Assembly (NCBI GenBank): GCA_050299555.1
Contig: JBNKWA010000025.1
Location: 1 to 63,893 of the forward strand
Direction: 5' to 3'
Source of the DNA: JBNKWA01 sp050299555
GTDB lineage: Bacteria; Pseudomonadota; Alphaproteobacteria; Rhodobacterales; Rhodobacteraceae
DNA length: 63,893 nt
Below, in pieces: positions 44,616 through 52,818 of this stretch (position 1 is the first letter of the stretch; the number at the start of each line of letters is the position of its first letter). Under the pieces are notes generated by a model. It had not been told where the DNA came from, ran no database searches, and saw only the letters and a program-made list of their open reading frames with translations. The position numbers and the translations under genes are program-made.

Positions 44616-44680
44616 TCAATTTCGATCATTGTGCGGCGCAAAATGATTGTGCATGAGCGAAATTGAGCGATCATGATTGA
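44616..44680. promoter_or_regulatory. Predicted RhaR operator in the rhaR-rhaD intergenic region
   Basis: TCAATTTCGATCAT (44616-44629) is inverted as ATGAGCGAAATTGA (44653-44666), a 14-bp inverted repeat with one mismatch. A third half-site CGATCATGATTGA follows at 44668-44680. DeoR-type repressors often bind several AT-rich half-sites. The site lies upstream of both rhaR and rhaD, so it could control both transcripts. Confidence 0.55.
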
Positions 44681-44743
44681 CGAGGGCGTTGCCTCGGCGT
44701 AATCGGAGCAAAACGAAAAGCGTGCGAACGGGAGGCCAGCCCC

Positions 44744-46843
44744 ATGGATGCGATGCCGCGCCTGCTGCAGGACCTTTGGGACGAGGGCCGGGCCGAGGGC
44801 ATGAGCGAGCCCGAGCTTCTGCTCTACCGCTCGAACCTTCTGGGCTCGGACAAGCGGATCACCAACTACGGCGGCGGCAATACCTCGGCAAAGGTGACCG
44901 AGAAGGACCCGCTGACCGGCGCCGATGTGGAGGTGCTGTGGGTCAAGGGCTCGGGCGGTGATGTCGGCTCGATGGGCCTCGACGGGTTCGCGACCCTCTA
45001 CATGGACCGGCTGGAGGCGCTGAAGGGGCTTTATCGCGGGCTCGAGCACGAGGACGAGATGGTGGGCTACCTGCCCCACTGTACCTTCAACCTCAATCCC
45101 CGCGCCGCCTCGATCGACACGCCGCTGCACGCCTTCGTGCCGCGCAGGCATGTGGACCACATGCACGCGGACGCGATCATCGCCATCGCGGCATCGGCGG
45201 ATTCGAAGGCGCTGACGGCGGAAATCTTTGGCGACGAGATCGGCTGGCTGCCGTGGAAGCGGCCGGGCTTCGAGCTGGGCCTGTGGCTGGAGAAGTACTG
45301 CCGCGAGAACCCCGAGGCCAAGGGCGTGGTTCTGGAGAGCCACGGGCTGTTCACCTGGGGCGACACGGCGCGGGAGTGCTATCGGACCACGCTTGCGGTC
45401 ATCAACCGGGCGATCCAGTGGCTGGATGAGCGGACCGGCGGCAGGCCCGGCTTTGGTGGCGCCAGGCATCAGAGCCTTGCGGCCGACCAGCGCCGGGCGG
45501 TGGCGGCGCGGCTGTTGCCGGCGATTCGCGGGCTGATCGCGGAGGGCCGGCACAAGGTCGGACATTTCGACGATTCCGAAGCCGTGCTGACCTTCGTCAA
45601 CAGCGCCGCCATGGACACGCTGGCGCCCATGGGCACCTCGTGCCCCGACCACTTCCTGAGGACCAAGATCCGCCCGCTGGTGGTGGACTTCGATCCAGCC
45701 AAACCGGACGTGGAGGTGACGCTTGCCGCCCTGCCCGAGGCCATCGCCGCCTATCGCGAGGGTTATGCGGCCTATTACGAGCGCTGCAGGCACCCGGACA
45801 GTCCCGGCCTGCGCGACCCCAACGCGGTGGTCTATCTGGTGCCAGGCGTCGGCATGATCACCTTCGCCGCCGACAAGGCGACGGCGCGGATCTCGGCCGA
45901 GTTCTATGTCAACGCGATCAACGTGATGCGCGGCGCCTCGGCAGTCTCGACCTATCGAGGCCTGCCCGAGCAGGAAGCCTTCGACATCGAGTACTGGCTT
46001 CTGGAAGAGGCCAAGCTGCAGCGCATGCCGAAGCCGAAGAGCCTGGCCGGACGCGTCGCGCTGATCACCGGCGGCGCCGGCGGCATCGGCGCGGCGACCG
46101 CCGAGCGTTACCTTGCCGAGGGCGCCTGCGTGATGCTGGCCGATATCGACGAGGCAGCGCTGGCCGACACGGCGAAGGCGCTGGCGGCGCATCACGGCCG
46201 GGATCGAGTTCGCGCGACAGTCATGGACGTGACCGGCGAGGCGGCGGTGGCGGCGGCCTTTGCCGAGACATGCGTTGCGTTCGGGGGGCTCGACATTCTG
46301 GTCTCGAATGCCGGCATCGCCTCGTCGGCGCCGGTCGAGGACACCTCGCTGGAGCTGTGGGACCGCAACATGGCGATCCTGTCGAACGGCTATTTCCTGG
46401 TCAGCCGCGAGGCCTTTCGGCTGATGAAGGCGCAAGGCACGGGTGGGGCCATCGTCTTCGTCGCCTCGAAGAACGGGCTGGCCGCCTCGGCCGGGGCCGC
46501 CGCCTATTGCACCGCCAAGGCAAGCGAGATCCACCTCGCCCGCTGCCTGGCGCTGGAGGGCGCGCCGCATGGCATCCGGGTCAACGTGGTCAACCCCGAC
46601 GCAGTGCTGAGGGGGTCGAAGATCTGGACCGGAGAGTGGCTGGATGCGCGGGCGAAATCCTATGGGACCAAGGACTTCACCGAGCTTGAGGAGGTCTATC
46701 GCCAGCGCTCGCTCTTGAAGCGGACGGTGCTGCCCGAGGACATCGCCGAGGCGGCCTATTTCCTGGCGTCAGAGGCGTCGGCGAAGTCGACCGGCAACAT
46801 CCTGAACGTGGACGCCGGCAACGTGCAGGCCTTCACGCGCTAG
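44744..46843 (+). CDS. rhaD: Bifunctional rhamnulose-1-phosphate aldolase / short-chain dehydrogenase RhaD
   Basis: A 699-residue fusion. Residues 1-420 are a class-II aldolase domain (YGGGNTSAKV, VDHMHADAIIAIA with zinc histidines, SHGLFTWGDTARECY). Residues about 430-699 are a short-chain dehydrogenase (VALITGGAGGIGAATAE, LVSNAGIASSAP, catalytic S and YCTAK). In bacteria with this RhaD-SDR fusion, rhamnulose-1-P is cleaved to DHAP and L-lactaldehyde, which the SDR part oxidises. GGGAGGCC precedes the ATG. The stop codon TAG lies inside a perfect palindrome of a dispersed repeat. Confidence 0.93.
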   Translation: MDAMPRLLQDLWDEGRAEGMSEPELLLYRSNLLGSDKRITNYGGGNTSAKVTEKDPLTGADVEVLWVKGSGGDVGSMGLDGFATLYMDRLEALKGLYRGLEHEDEMVGYLPHCTFNLNPRAASIDTPLHAFVPRRHVDHMHADAIIAIAASADSKALTAEIFGDEIGWLPWKRPGFELGLWLEKYCRENPEAKGVVLESHGLFTWGDTARECYRTTLAVINRAIQWLDERTGGRPGFGGARHQSLAADQRRAVAARLLPAIRGLIAEGRHKVGHFDDSEAVLTFVNSAAMDTLAPMGTSCPDHFLRTKIRPLVVDFDPAKPDVEVTLAALPEAIAAYREGYAAYYERCRHPDSPGLRDPNAVVYLVPGVGMITFAADKATARISAEFYVNAINVMRGASAVSTYRGLPEQEAFDIEYWLLEEAKLQRMPKPKSLAGRVALITGGAGGIGAATAERYLAEGACVMLADIDEAALADTAKALAAHHGRDRVRATVMDVTGEAAVAAAFAETCVAFGGLDILVSNAGIASSAPVEDTSLELWDRNMAILSNGYFLVSREAFRLMKAQGTGGAIVFVASKNGLAASAGAAAYCTAKASEIHLARCLALEGAPHGIRVNVVNPDAVLRGSKIWTGEWLDARAKSYGTKDFTELEEVYRQRSLLKRTVLPEDIAEAAYFLASEASAKSTGNILNVDAGNVQAFTR

Positions 46844-46901
46844 CGTCCCCATGGGGACGCTAGATTAACACGTTGATTTAAAAAGAAAAACAATGGTGAC
46901 G
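46841..46901 (+). repeat. Type A GTCCCC repeat spanning the rhaD stop and rhaI start
   Basis: TAGCGTCCCC and GGGGACGCTA form a perfect 22-bp palindrome (46841-46862) that includes the rhaD stop codon. TTGATTTAAAAAGAAAAACA and ATGGTGACG follow, a shortened version of the 69-bp type A repeat. The first possible rhaI ATG (46893) is in its 3' end. Confidence 0.65.
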
Positions 46902-48191
46902 GAATCCGAGATGATCGGCAGGACAGTGATCGAGGCGGAAAACGCCAGCCGTGACGCCGCGCTGAAGCGCGACTACGAGGCGCTGGGCGAGCAGCTTGAC
47001 CGCCGCGGCATCGCCATCGATGCGATCAAGGCGAAGGTGGCAGGTTACGGCGTCGCCATCCCGTCATGGGGGGTCGGCACCGGTGGCACCCGCTTTGCCC
47101 GCTTTCCCGGCCCCGGCGAGCCGCGCGACATCTTCGACAAGCTCGAGGACTGTTCGGTCATTCAGGCGCTGACCGGCGCCACGCCGACGGTCAGCCTGCA
47201 CATCCCCTGGGACAAGGCCGACCCGCGCGCCCTGCAGCAGAAGGCCGAGGAGTGCCGGCTGGGCTTCGACGCGATGAACTCCAACACCTTTCAGGACCAG
47301 CCCGGGCAGGCACATTCCTACAAGTACGGCTCGCTTTCGCACAGCGACGCCGCGACCCGCGCGCAGGCGGTGGAACACAACCTGGAATGCATCGAGATCG
47401 GCGAGGCAATCGGGTCGAATGCGCTGACCGTGTGGGTCGGCGACGGGTCGAACTTTCCCGGCCAGGTGAACTTCACCCGTGCCTTCGAGCGGTACCTGGA
47501 TGCCATGCGCGAGATCTATGCCGCCCTGCCCGCCGGCTGGCGGCTGTTCAGCGAGCACAAGATCTATGAGCCGGCCTTCTATTCCACCGTGGTGCAGGAC
47601 TGGGGCACCAACTATCTGATCGCCACCGAGCTTGGCCCCAAGGCGCAATGCCTGGTGGATCTCGGCCATCACGCGCCCAACGTGAACATCGAGATGATCG
47701 TCGCCCGGCTGATCCAGTTCGGCAAGCTGGGCGGGTTCCATTTCAACGACTCCAAGTATGGCGACGACGATCTCGATACCGGCTCGATCGACCCCTACCG
47801 GCTGTTCCTGGTGTTCAACGAGTTGGTCGACGCCGAGACGCGCGGCGCCGAAGGGTTCGACCCGGCGCACATGCTGGACCAGTCGCACAACGTCACCGAC
47901 CCGATCGAAAGCCTGATGGTCTCGGCCATGGAGGTGCAGCGCGCCTATGCCCAGGCGCTGATCGTGGACCGGACGGCGCTGGAGGGCTTCCAGGAGGCAA
48001 ACGACGCTCTGATGGCGACCACGGCGCTGAAACGGGCGTTCCGCACCGACGTCGAGCCGATCCTGGCCATGGCCCGGGCCGAGAAGGGTTGCGCCATCGA
48101 TCCGGTGGCAGCCTATCGCGCTGCAGGCTATCGCGCCAAGGTTTCGGGGGAGCGGCCGGCGGTCAGCGGCGCGGGCGGCGGAATCGTGTGA
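46893..48191 (+). CDS. rhaI: L-rhamnose isomerase (Rhizobium/Bacillus catabolic type) RhaI
   Basis: A TIM-barrel sugar isomerase of 432 residues that converts L-rhamnose to L-rhamnulose. Landmarks are VAIPSWGVGTGGTRFARFPGPGEPRDIFDKL, a metal-binding glutamate in FSEHKIYEPAFY, the DLGHHAPNVNIE histidine motif and the GGFHFNDSKYGDDDLDTGSI loop. The first ATG at 46893 is formed by the end of a repeat; the ATG at 46911 (MIGRTVIEAEN) is as likely. It is co-directional with rhaD and 50 bp downstream. Confidence 0.92.
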   Translation: MVTESEMIGRTVIEAENASRDAALKRDYEALGEQLDRRGIAIDAIKAKVAGYGVAIPSWGVGTGGTRFARFPGPGEPRDIFDKLEDCSVIQALTGATPTVSLHIPWDKADPRALQQKAEECRLGFDAMNSNTFQDQPGQAHSYKYGSLSHSDAATRAQAVEHNLECIEIGEAIGSNALTVWVGDGSNFPGQVNFTRAFERYLDAMREIYAALPAGWRLFSEHKIYEPAFYSTVVQDWGTNYLIATELGPKAQCLVDLGHHAPNVNIEMIVARLIQFGKLGGFHFNDSKYGDDDLDTGSIDPYRLFLVFNELVDAETRGAEGFDPAHMLDQSHNVTDPIESLMVSAMEVQRAYAQALIVDRTALEGFQEANDALMATTALKRAFRTDVEPILAMARAEKGCAIDPVAAYRAAGYRAKVSGERPAVSGAGGGIV

Positions 48192-48195
48192 CCAG

Positions 48196-48218
48196 AAGCA
48201 CGCTTGCTCTTTGTGCTT
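48196..48218 (+). terminator. Weak hairpin after rhaI
   Basis: AAGCAC (48196-48201) pairs with GTGCTT (48213-48218) just after the rhaI stop, followed by GAAAATCG. The stem is short and the U-run poor, so termination is only possible. Confidence 0.3.
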
Positions 48219-48323
48219 GAAAATCGCATCAACCTGAAGAATTCTATCGCAGGTTGTATCTGGCCTGCGAGCAGCTTGCGTACGGCCTCTGCGGTTGCGG
48301 GAGATATCCTGGAGGTCCCGGCG

Positions 48324-48884
48324 GTGAAAACGACAGGTGCGGGAATGTATGGCAATCGGGAATCTTCGCTGAGCGAGTCGGCCCTGTCACGTGACAGCTA
48401 TCTCGCCGAAATTCTCACCTGCCTTTCCGACGTCATGGAGACCAACATCGGCGACGAAGACGCCGAGGGCTTCGTCGCCGCGGCGGCACATCGCGTCGGC
48501 CGCGAGGTGAACGACGCCTTTCGGGAGCGCTTCGGCCGGAAACGGCTGAGTCTCGACCAGATCGCGGAGACTCTGGTCGCCCTGAAGAGCGCCGTCGGCG
48601 GCAGTTTTCGTATCGAATCGGTCAGCGAGGACGAGATCGTGGTCACCGGCACGCGCTGTCCGTTCGGCCCCGGTGTATTGGGCAGGCATTCACTCTGCGC
48701 CATGACCTCGGGCGAATTCGGGCGGATCGTGGCGGACAACACCGGCTATGCGCGGGTCAACGTCGAGAAATCGATCGCCGGCGGAGACAATTTCTGCCGC
48801 CTGGTCATCGGCCTCAAGGAGAGCGCCGGGGAGGTGGACGGGAACGGCCGTGAGCGGGAATATTTCGATTGCGCCACGCGGTGA
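48324..48884 (+). CDS. Methanogen-output-domain-like (MetOD1-type) protein, paralogue 1
   Basis: A 186-residue soluble protein. It resembles methanogen output domain 1 proteins, a small V4R-like sensory/output domain of unknown ligand. Conserved pieces shared with the next gene are NIGDEDAEGFVAAAAHRVG, FGRKRLSLDQIAE, a cysteine motif TRCPFGPGVLGRHSLCAM, IVADNTGYARV and NFCRLVI. The three cysteines (CPFG, LCAM, FCRL) suggest a redox or metal site. The GTG at 48324 is chosen for its GGAGG site eight bases upstream; the ATG at 48345 is an alternative. Confidence 0.6.
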   Translation: MKTTGAGMYGNRESSLSESALSRDSYLAEILTCLSDVMETNIGDEDAEGFVAAAAHRVGREVNDAFRERFGRKRLSLDQIAETLVALKSAVGGSFRIESVSEDEIVVTGTRCPFGPGVLGRHSLCAMTSGEFGRIVADNTGYARVNVEKSIAGGDNFCRLVIGLKESAGEVDGNGREREYFDCATR

Positions 48885-49060
48885 GATCGCGTCGCGCAAC
48901 CGGGCCACGCGGATCGCGCCTATGCAACCTGAGCGCTTGCTAGAGCGGTAAGATTCTATTAAGGATGGTAAACCAATCGGAGTTAATAATTACCAACCGT
49001 TAACCCTTTGGTCACCGGATTCGGCGATGATGCAACGTCGGACACAGGGAGGGCTTGAGA

Positions 49061-49600
49061 ATGAACATGATGTGCGCGTCGCCTCAGGATTCATCTGGCC
49101 TTCCGCTGAACCGCGAACGCTTCTTCGCCGCGATGCTGAGCAATCTGGCCGACATCTTGGACGCCAATATCGGCGAGGACGATGCAGACGGATTCTTGGC
49201 CGCAATCTCGCACCGGCTCGGCGATGAAATGAACGATGCCTTTCAGCTCCATTTCGGGCGCAAGCGGCTGACTCTCAGTCAACTGGCCGAGGCGCTTGTG
49301 ATGATGAAGCGCAGCATCGGCGGCGATCCGGCGATCGAATCGATCAGCGAGGACCGCATCGTGCTGACCAACGCCACGTGCCCGTTCGGGCGCATGGTTG
49401 TCGGCCGCGGCTCGCTATGCGCCATCGCCACCGGTGTCATGGGCCGTATCGCCGCCGACAACGCCGGCTATGCGCGTGTGAAGCTGGACAAGGCGCTGAG
49501 CGCGGGCGACCGCTTTTGCCGCATCATCATAGAGTTGCACGACGACGGATCCGACTGCGCGGAAGATAGCCGCGACCGACAATATTTCAAAACTGCATGA
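49061..49600 (+). CDS. Methanogen-output-domain-like (MetOD1-type) protein, paralogue 2
   Basis: A 179-residue paralogue of the preceding gene. It keeps NIGEDDADGFLAAISHRLGDEMNDAF, FGRKRLTLSQLAEAL, the cysteine motif NATCPFGRMVVGRGSLCAI, AADNAGYARV and RFCRIIIEL. GGGAGGG lies seven bases before the ATG at 49061; the TTG at 49055 is less likely. An AT-rich 60-bp stretch upstream (48950-49010, with TTAACC and TTAATAATTACC) is a likely promoter region. It is followed 9 bp later by a PAS/kinase-like gene. The domain assignment is from motif memory and should be checked. Confidence 0.6.
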   Translation: MNMMCASPQDSSGLPLNRERFFAAMLSNLADILDANIGEDDADGFLAAISHRLGDEMNDAFQLHFGRKRLTLSQLAEALVMMKRSIGGDPAIESISEDRIVLTNATCPFGRMVVGRGSLCAIATGVMGRIAADNAGYARVKLDKALSAGDRFCRIIIELHDDGSDCAEDSRDRQYFKTA

Positions 49601-49609
49601 GGCCAGGCC

Positions 49610-50665
49610 ATGACTGATCGGCTATTGGGCGGCGTTCGCGATTCCGAGCACGAAATCCGAGACGACGCCGCCAACGGTCAAACGGTTGAGTTGGTCTTTG
49701 ACGAAACGTTGCAGAATCTGACGCCCAACGCGGCCGCGCGCCGGTTCTTCGACGGGGAACCGGCCTCCGAGTTGATGGCCATGCTGGCCAATTCGCGCTC
49801 CATCCGCGAAGGCATCGACATCGCGCTGGGCCAGAAGAATCGTCTTCCGGCCACCTTCGCCCATCCTACACACGGCCGTCTGCGGGGCTATTTGCGGCGC
49901 ATTGGTCCCGGCATGCTGAGCTTCTCGCTGTCTGCGGACGCCGGCGCCAGCAACAGCTTCAGGCGCGCCACGCTGGCCAGGCGACAGGCACAGGAAAGCC
50001 AGCTCAGAAGGCACAGGGCCGAGGCCGGAGACCAATCGGACGGCGCCTACGCCCATGGCAGCATCCTGACCGACGCGGCAATGGCCATGCCCGGCGTCGA
50101 GGCCATCCTGTCGCGGATTGCCGCAGAGCTGGCGGCCACGGCACCGGCGCTCAAGACCGAGCTGGACCGGGCGATTGCAATGCTGAACGAGGGCGACGGC
50201 GCGGTCGACATGCTTCTGATGGGCGAGGCCTGGCGCACCGCCAGCCTGCCGCTGGAGCCGGTGCATCCCGATACGCTGTTGCGGCGAACACTGGTGAGCC
50301 AAAGCCCGGGACTTAACCTCGGTGGCCGCCTGACCGAGTTCGCACCGGATGCCATGCTGGGCAATTCCCTGGTCTCGCAGCGGATCTTTCATCACGCGGT
50401 GGCCGCGATCGGCATGCCGAAACAGGGCCTGCCAGAGGGTTTTGTCGCTGAATCGCGAACCGAGGGCGCGCGGGTGTACCTCTTGATCGCCGGCAACATG
50501 GTGGCGGCGGAGGCTCCGAGCGCAGCCAAGCGGCGGATGAGGACGGCCGCCCTTCTGCCGCTGCTCGGACGCAAGCAGGCCTGGACGGTGGCCACGGATC
50601 ACGAGGGTGACAAGTATGTGGTGGTCACCATCGAAGGCCCCACCAGCAAGCCTGGCCTGCACTGA
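49610..50665 (+). CDS. Hypothetical PAS/degenerate histidine-kinase-like protein
   Basis: A 351-residue protein. The N-terminal part (about 25-110) looks PAS-like: VELVFDETLQNLTPNAAARRFF and GYLRRIGPGMLSFSLSA. A helical basic linker follows. The C-terminal half (about 145-345) has the order of a DHp/HATPase_c module, but no phosphoacceptor His box, N box or clear glycine-rich ATP lid. It may be a pseudokinase or an unrelated fold. It lies 9 bp after the second MetOD1-like gene and is probably co-transcribed. I do not recognise a characterised homologue; the kinase comparison is inference. Confidence 0.5.
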   Translation: MTDRLLGGVRDSEHEIRDDAANGQTVELVFDETLQNLTPNAAARRFFDGEPASELMAMLANSRSIREGIDIALGQKNRLPATFAHPTHGRLRGYLRRIGPGMLSFSLSADAGASNSFRRATLARRQAQESQLRRHRAEAGDQSDGAYAHGSILTDAAMAMPGVEAILSRIAAELAATAPALKTELDRAIAMLNEGDGAVDMLLMGEAWRTASLPLEPVHPDTLLRRTLVSQSPGLNLGGRLTEFAPDAMLGNSLVSQRIFHHAVAAIGMPKQGLPEGFVAESRTEGARVYLLIAGNMVAAEAPSAAKRRMRTAALLPLLGRKQAWTVATDHEGDKYVVVTIEGPTSKPGLH

Positions 50666-50827
50666 CTGCTGTCGATTTGGCGCGTCATCCGCGCGTCATC
50701 GACTCTAGCCTTGCGCCTAAAATAGATCTGGTCACCCGCCCATTCATCCGCCCGGGCAACGGTCGCGAACCGGCCATTGCGCAGGCGCTTGACGGCCGTA
50801 GCGGGCGGGGCTAGCAGGGGTCATGGC

Positions 50828-50903
50828 GCGGGTGTAGCTCAGTTGGTAGAGCATCAGCTTCCCAAGCTGAGGGTCGCGGGTTCGAATCCCGTCGCCCGCT
50901 CCA
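50828..50903 (+). tRNA. tRNA-Gly (CCC)
   Basis: A 76-base gene starting GCGGGTGTAGCTCAGTTGGT. The acceptor stem is GCGGGTG with CGCCCGC, and the anticodon loop TTCCCAA has anticodon CCC between CAGC/GCTG stems. The T-loop is GGTTCGAATCC, and discriminator T and CCA are encoded. The cloverleaf is complete. Confidence 0.97.
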
Positions 50904-51039
50904 TCGAGCAGCCGCTTGGGCTGCATTTTTTCACCGTCGTTTTCGCGCAGCCCCCGGTCAGTGTATTGAGACCGCTCGGCGCTGGCTCTTCGGAGTGGCT
51001 CCCGTACGGGCTAGATTGACTGCAGGAAGGAGCCTTGGC

Positions 51040-51393
51040 TTGACCTCTGCCCAGACCAAAAGCCTCGACACAACAATGGACGACTCCGACGCCGTGCTGG
51101 CCGACGCCGCTGCCATGGCGAAAAAGGCCAGGGCTGCCGCGGCCTATCTGAAGGCATTGAGCCATGAGGGCCGATTGGCGATTCTCTGCCATCTTGGCGA
51201 TGGCGAGCGGACGGTGACCGAGCTCACGACGCTTTTGCGGGCGCGCCAGTCGGCGGTTTCGCAGCAACTGGCACGGCTGCGGGCGGAAGGTCTGGTTGTC
51301 GGCCGCCGCGACGGCAAGACGATCCGCTACAGCATTGCCGACGAGAGCGTGCACACCATCATCGGGGCGCTGAGCCGGCTGTTCTGCACCTAA
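51040..51393 (+). CDS. ArsR-family regulator, SqrR/BigR-like (persulfide-responsive type)
   Basis: A 117-residue winged-helix repressor. The core LSHEGRLAILCHLGDGERTVTELTTLL, the recognition helix QSAVSQQLARLRAEGL and the wing RRDGKTIRYSIAD match the SqrR/BigR group. Cys in ILCHL and Cys in the C-terminal SRLFCT occupy the positions of the two reactive cysteines of SqrR, which senses reactive sulfur. The TTG at 51040 has AAGGAG seven bases upstream; the ATG at 51076 lacks one. No sulfide oxidation gene is adjacent. Confidence 0.82.
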   Translation: MTSAQTKSLDTTMDDSDAVLADAAAMAKKARAAAAYLKALSHEGRLAILCHLGDGERTVTELTTLLRARQSAVSQQLARLRAEGLVVGRRDGKTIRYSIADESVHTIIGALSRLFCT

Positions 51394-51439
51394 GGGCGGC
51401 GGCCGGGCCGGCCTTGTGTGAAAGATGCGATGGAATCGA

Positions 51440-51466
51440 AAAGGGCCGGAGAAGCCCCGGCCCTTT
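51440..51466. terminator. Bidirectional intrinsic terminator
   Basis: AAAGGGCCGG (51440-51449) pairs perfectly with CCGGCCCTTT (51457-51466) around a 7-base loop. It lies between the ArsR gene and the convergent small protein gene and is flanked by short T-runs on both strands. Confidence 0.8.
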
Positions 51467-51489
51467 CGTTTGCCGTTGCGGTGACCCGA

Positions 51490-51711
51490 TTACGAGGCCG
51501 AACCGCCATTGTCGTTGTTGTTCGACACAACCAGCGCGATCGCGGCGAGCGCGATCAGCGGCACGATCCAAGCAGCATTCGAGCTGCCCATCGGCTCGGC
51601 CGGGGCAACCTGGACATCACTCTCGACCGGCGCCTCGAACACGACGTTGCCGGCATAGGCCGCACCTGCGAAAACCATCGCAGCAGCGGTCAGTTTCAGA
51701 ATCTTGCTCAT
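51490..51711 (-). CDS. Small secreted/membrane-anchored protein
   Basis: A 73-residue protein. The signal peptide is MSKILKLTAAAMVFAGAAYA, with an acidic middle (VVFEAPVESDVQVAPAEP), one transmembrane segment (AAWIVPLIALAAIALVV) and an Asn/Gly/Ser tail. Short proteins of this pattern (signal peptide, acidic linker, IVPL-type helix) are common in Rhodobacterales and of unknown function. The ATG at 51711 has GAGGGTCCCT upstream. Confidence 0.75.
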   Translation of the reverse strand: MSKILKLTAAAMVFAGAAYAGNVVFEAPVESDVQVAPAEPMGSSNAAWIVPLIALAAIALVVSNNNDNGGSAS

Positions 51712-51871
51712 AGGGACCCTCGTATTTAGCGCTAAAAGCCTGTGTCTGCCCTTTTGGCGACAGGCTTGGCGCTTTGCAAGTGATCTATGGCAAACGGAAA
51801 ATTTCCGCTCAAATGATGTAGAATGGCAACAACCGGACGATTTCATGGCAAAGCCGAGCCCTCAGGAAACC

Positions 51872-52810
51872 ATGACTACCGTTGTGATCGGGATTTGCAC
51901 CCGCGAACGGCCGCAGATGCTTGCCCGGTGCCTCGACGCACTCTCGCAGCTGCGACAGCCCGCCAATTGGCGGCTGCAACTCTTGGTGGTCGAGAACGGT
52001 CCGCCAGCCGGCGCGGCCGAGGCGGTCGCCGGATTCGCCGCTTTTCCCGCGTCGGTGGTGGCCGAGCCCCAGACAGGCCTTGTGCCGGCGCGCAACCGGC
52101 TGCTTTCAGCGGCGCTGGAGACCGGCGCCGACTGGCTGGCGATGACCGACGACGACACCCTGCCCGACCCTGCCTGGCTGGTGGCCTATGGCGCCGCGAT
52201 GCGGGCCTATCCCGAGGCCGTCGCCTTTTCCGGGCCGCAGCGCTACCACTTTCCGCAGACAACCGGCGGGCTGGTGCCGCGTTTCGAGGAGCGGCATTGG
52301 GCCACGGGCGCCGAACACCGCCACGCGGTGACCGCCAATGCGATTGTTGCGCGGCGGGCCTTTTCGCCGGATGGGCTGGGTGTGCGCTTCGATCCGGCCT
52401 TCTCGCTGTCGGGCAGCGAGGATACCGACTTTTTCCGTGCGCTGACCCGAGCTGGCGGCAAGCTGGTCTGGGTGGCCGATGCCGTCGTCGACGAGCCTGT
52501 GCCGCCGCACCGGGCCACGATGGGCTACATGCTTGCGCGGCTGTGGCACCGCGAACGCCGGCTGCACAAGGTGTACATGAAGCACGAGGGGGCACTCTGG
52601 TCGTATCGCCGGCTGCTGCACCGCGGGCTGCGCCGGCCGCTGACGGCGGTAGGGCACGGGCTGGCCGCGCTTGCGCTTTTGCCGTTCGGCCGGGAGCGGG
52701 CGCTGGAGCACGGTCGGGCCGCCCTGCGGGACGGCGCCATTGCGACGGGTGCGTTGAGCGCGCCCTTCCTGCCGCCGCCGCGCCCCTATGCCAGCCACGA
52801 TGGCGGCTGA
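51872..52810 (+). CDS. Glycosyltransferase family 2 protein
   Basis: A GT-A fold glycosyltransferase, 312 residues. The N-terminal strand is TTVVIGICTRERPQMLARCLDAL, the nucleotide-sugar region LVVENGPP, and the metal-binding DxD-type motif is WLAMTDDDTLPDPAWL. GSEDTDFFRALTRAGGKLVW is the acceptor/base region. A hydrophobic C-terminal stretch (HGLAALALLPF) may associate with the membrane. The ATG at 51872 has AGGA five bases upstream and is preferred to the ATG at 51845. Confidence 0.87.
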   Translation: MTTVVIGICTRERPQMLARCLDALSQLRQPANWRLQLLVVENGPPAGAAEAVAGFAAFPASVVAEPQTGLVPARNRLLSAALETGADWLAMTDDDTLPDPAWLVAYGAAMRAYPEAVAFSGPQRYHFPQTTGGLVPRFEERHWATGAEHRHAVTANAIVARRAFSPDGLGVRFDPAFSLSGSEDTDFFRALTRAGGKLVWVADAVVDEPVPPHRATMGYMLARLWHRERRLHKVYMKHEGALWSYRRLLHRGLRRPLTAVGHGLAALALLPFGRERALEHGRAALRDGAIATGALSAPFLPPPRPYASHDGG

Positions 52811-52818
52811 GGCCGGGG

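Noticed and set aside
48950..49015. CtrA box in the AT-rich region before the second MetOD1-like gene
   Set aside because: TTAA and TTAACC motifs are present, but the spacing does not fit TTAA-N7-TTAAC.
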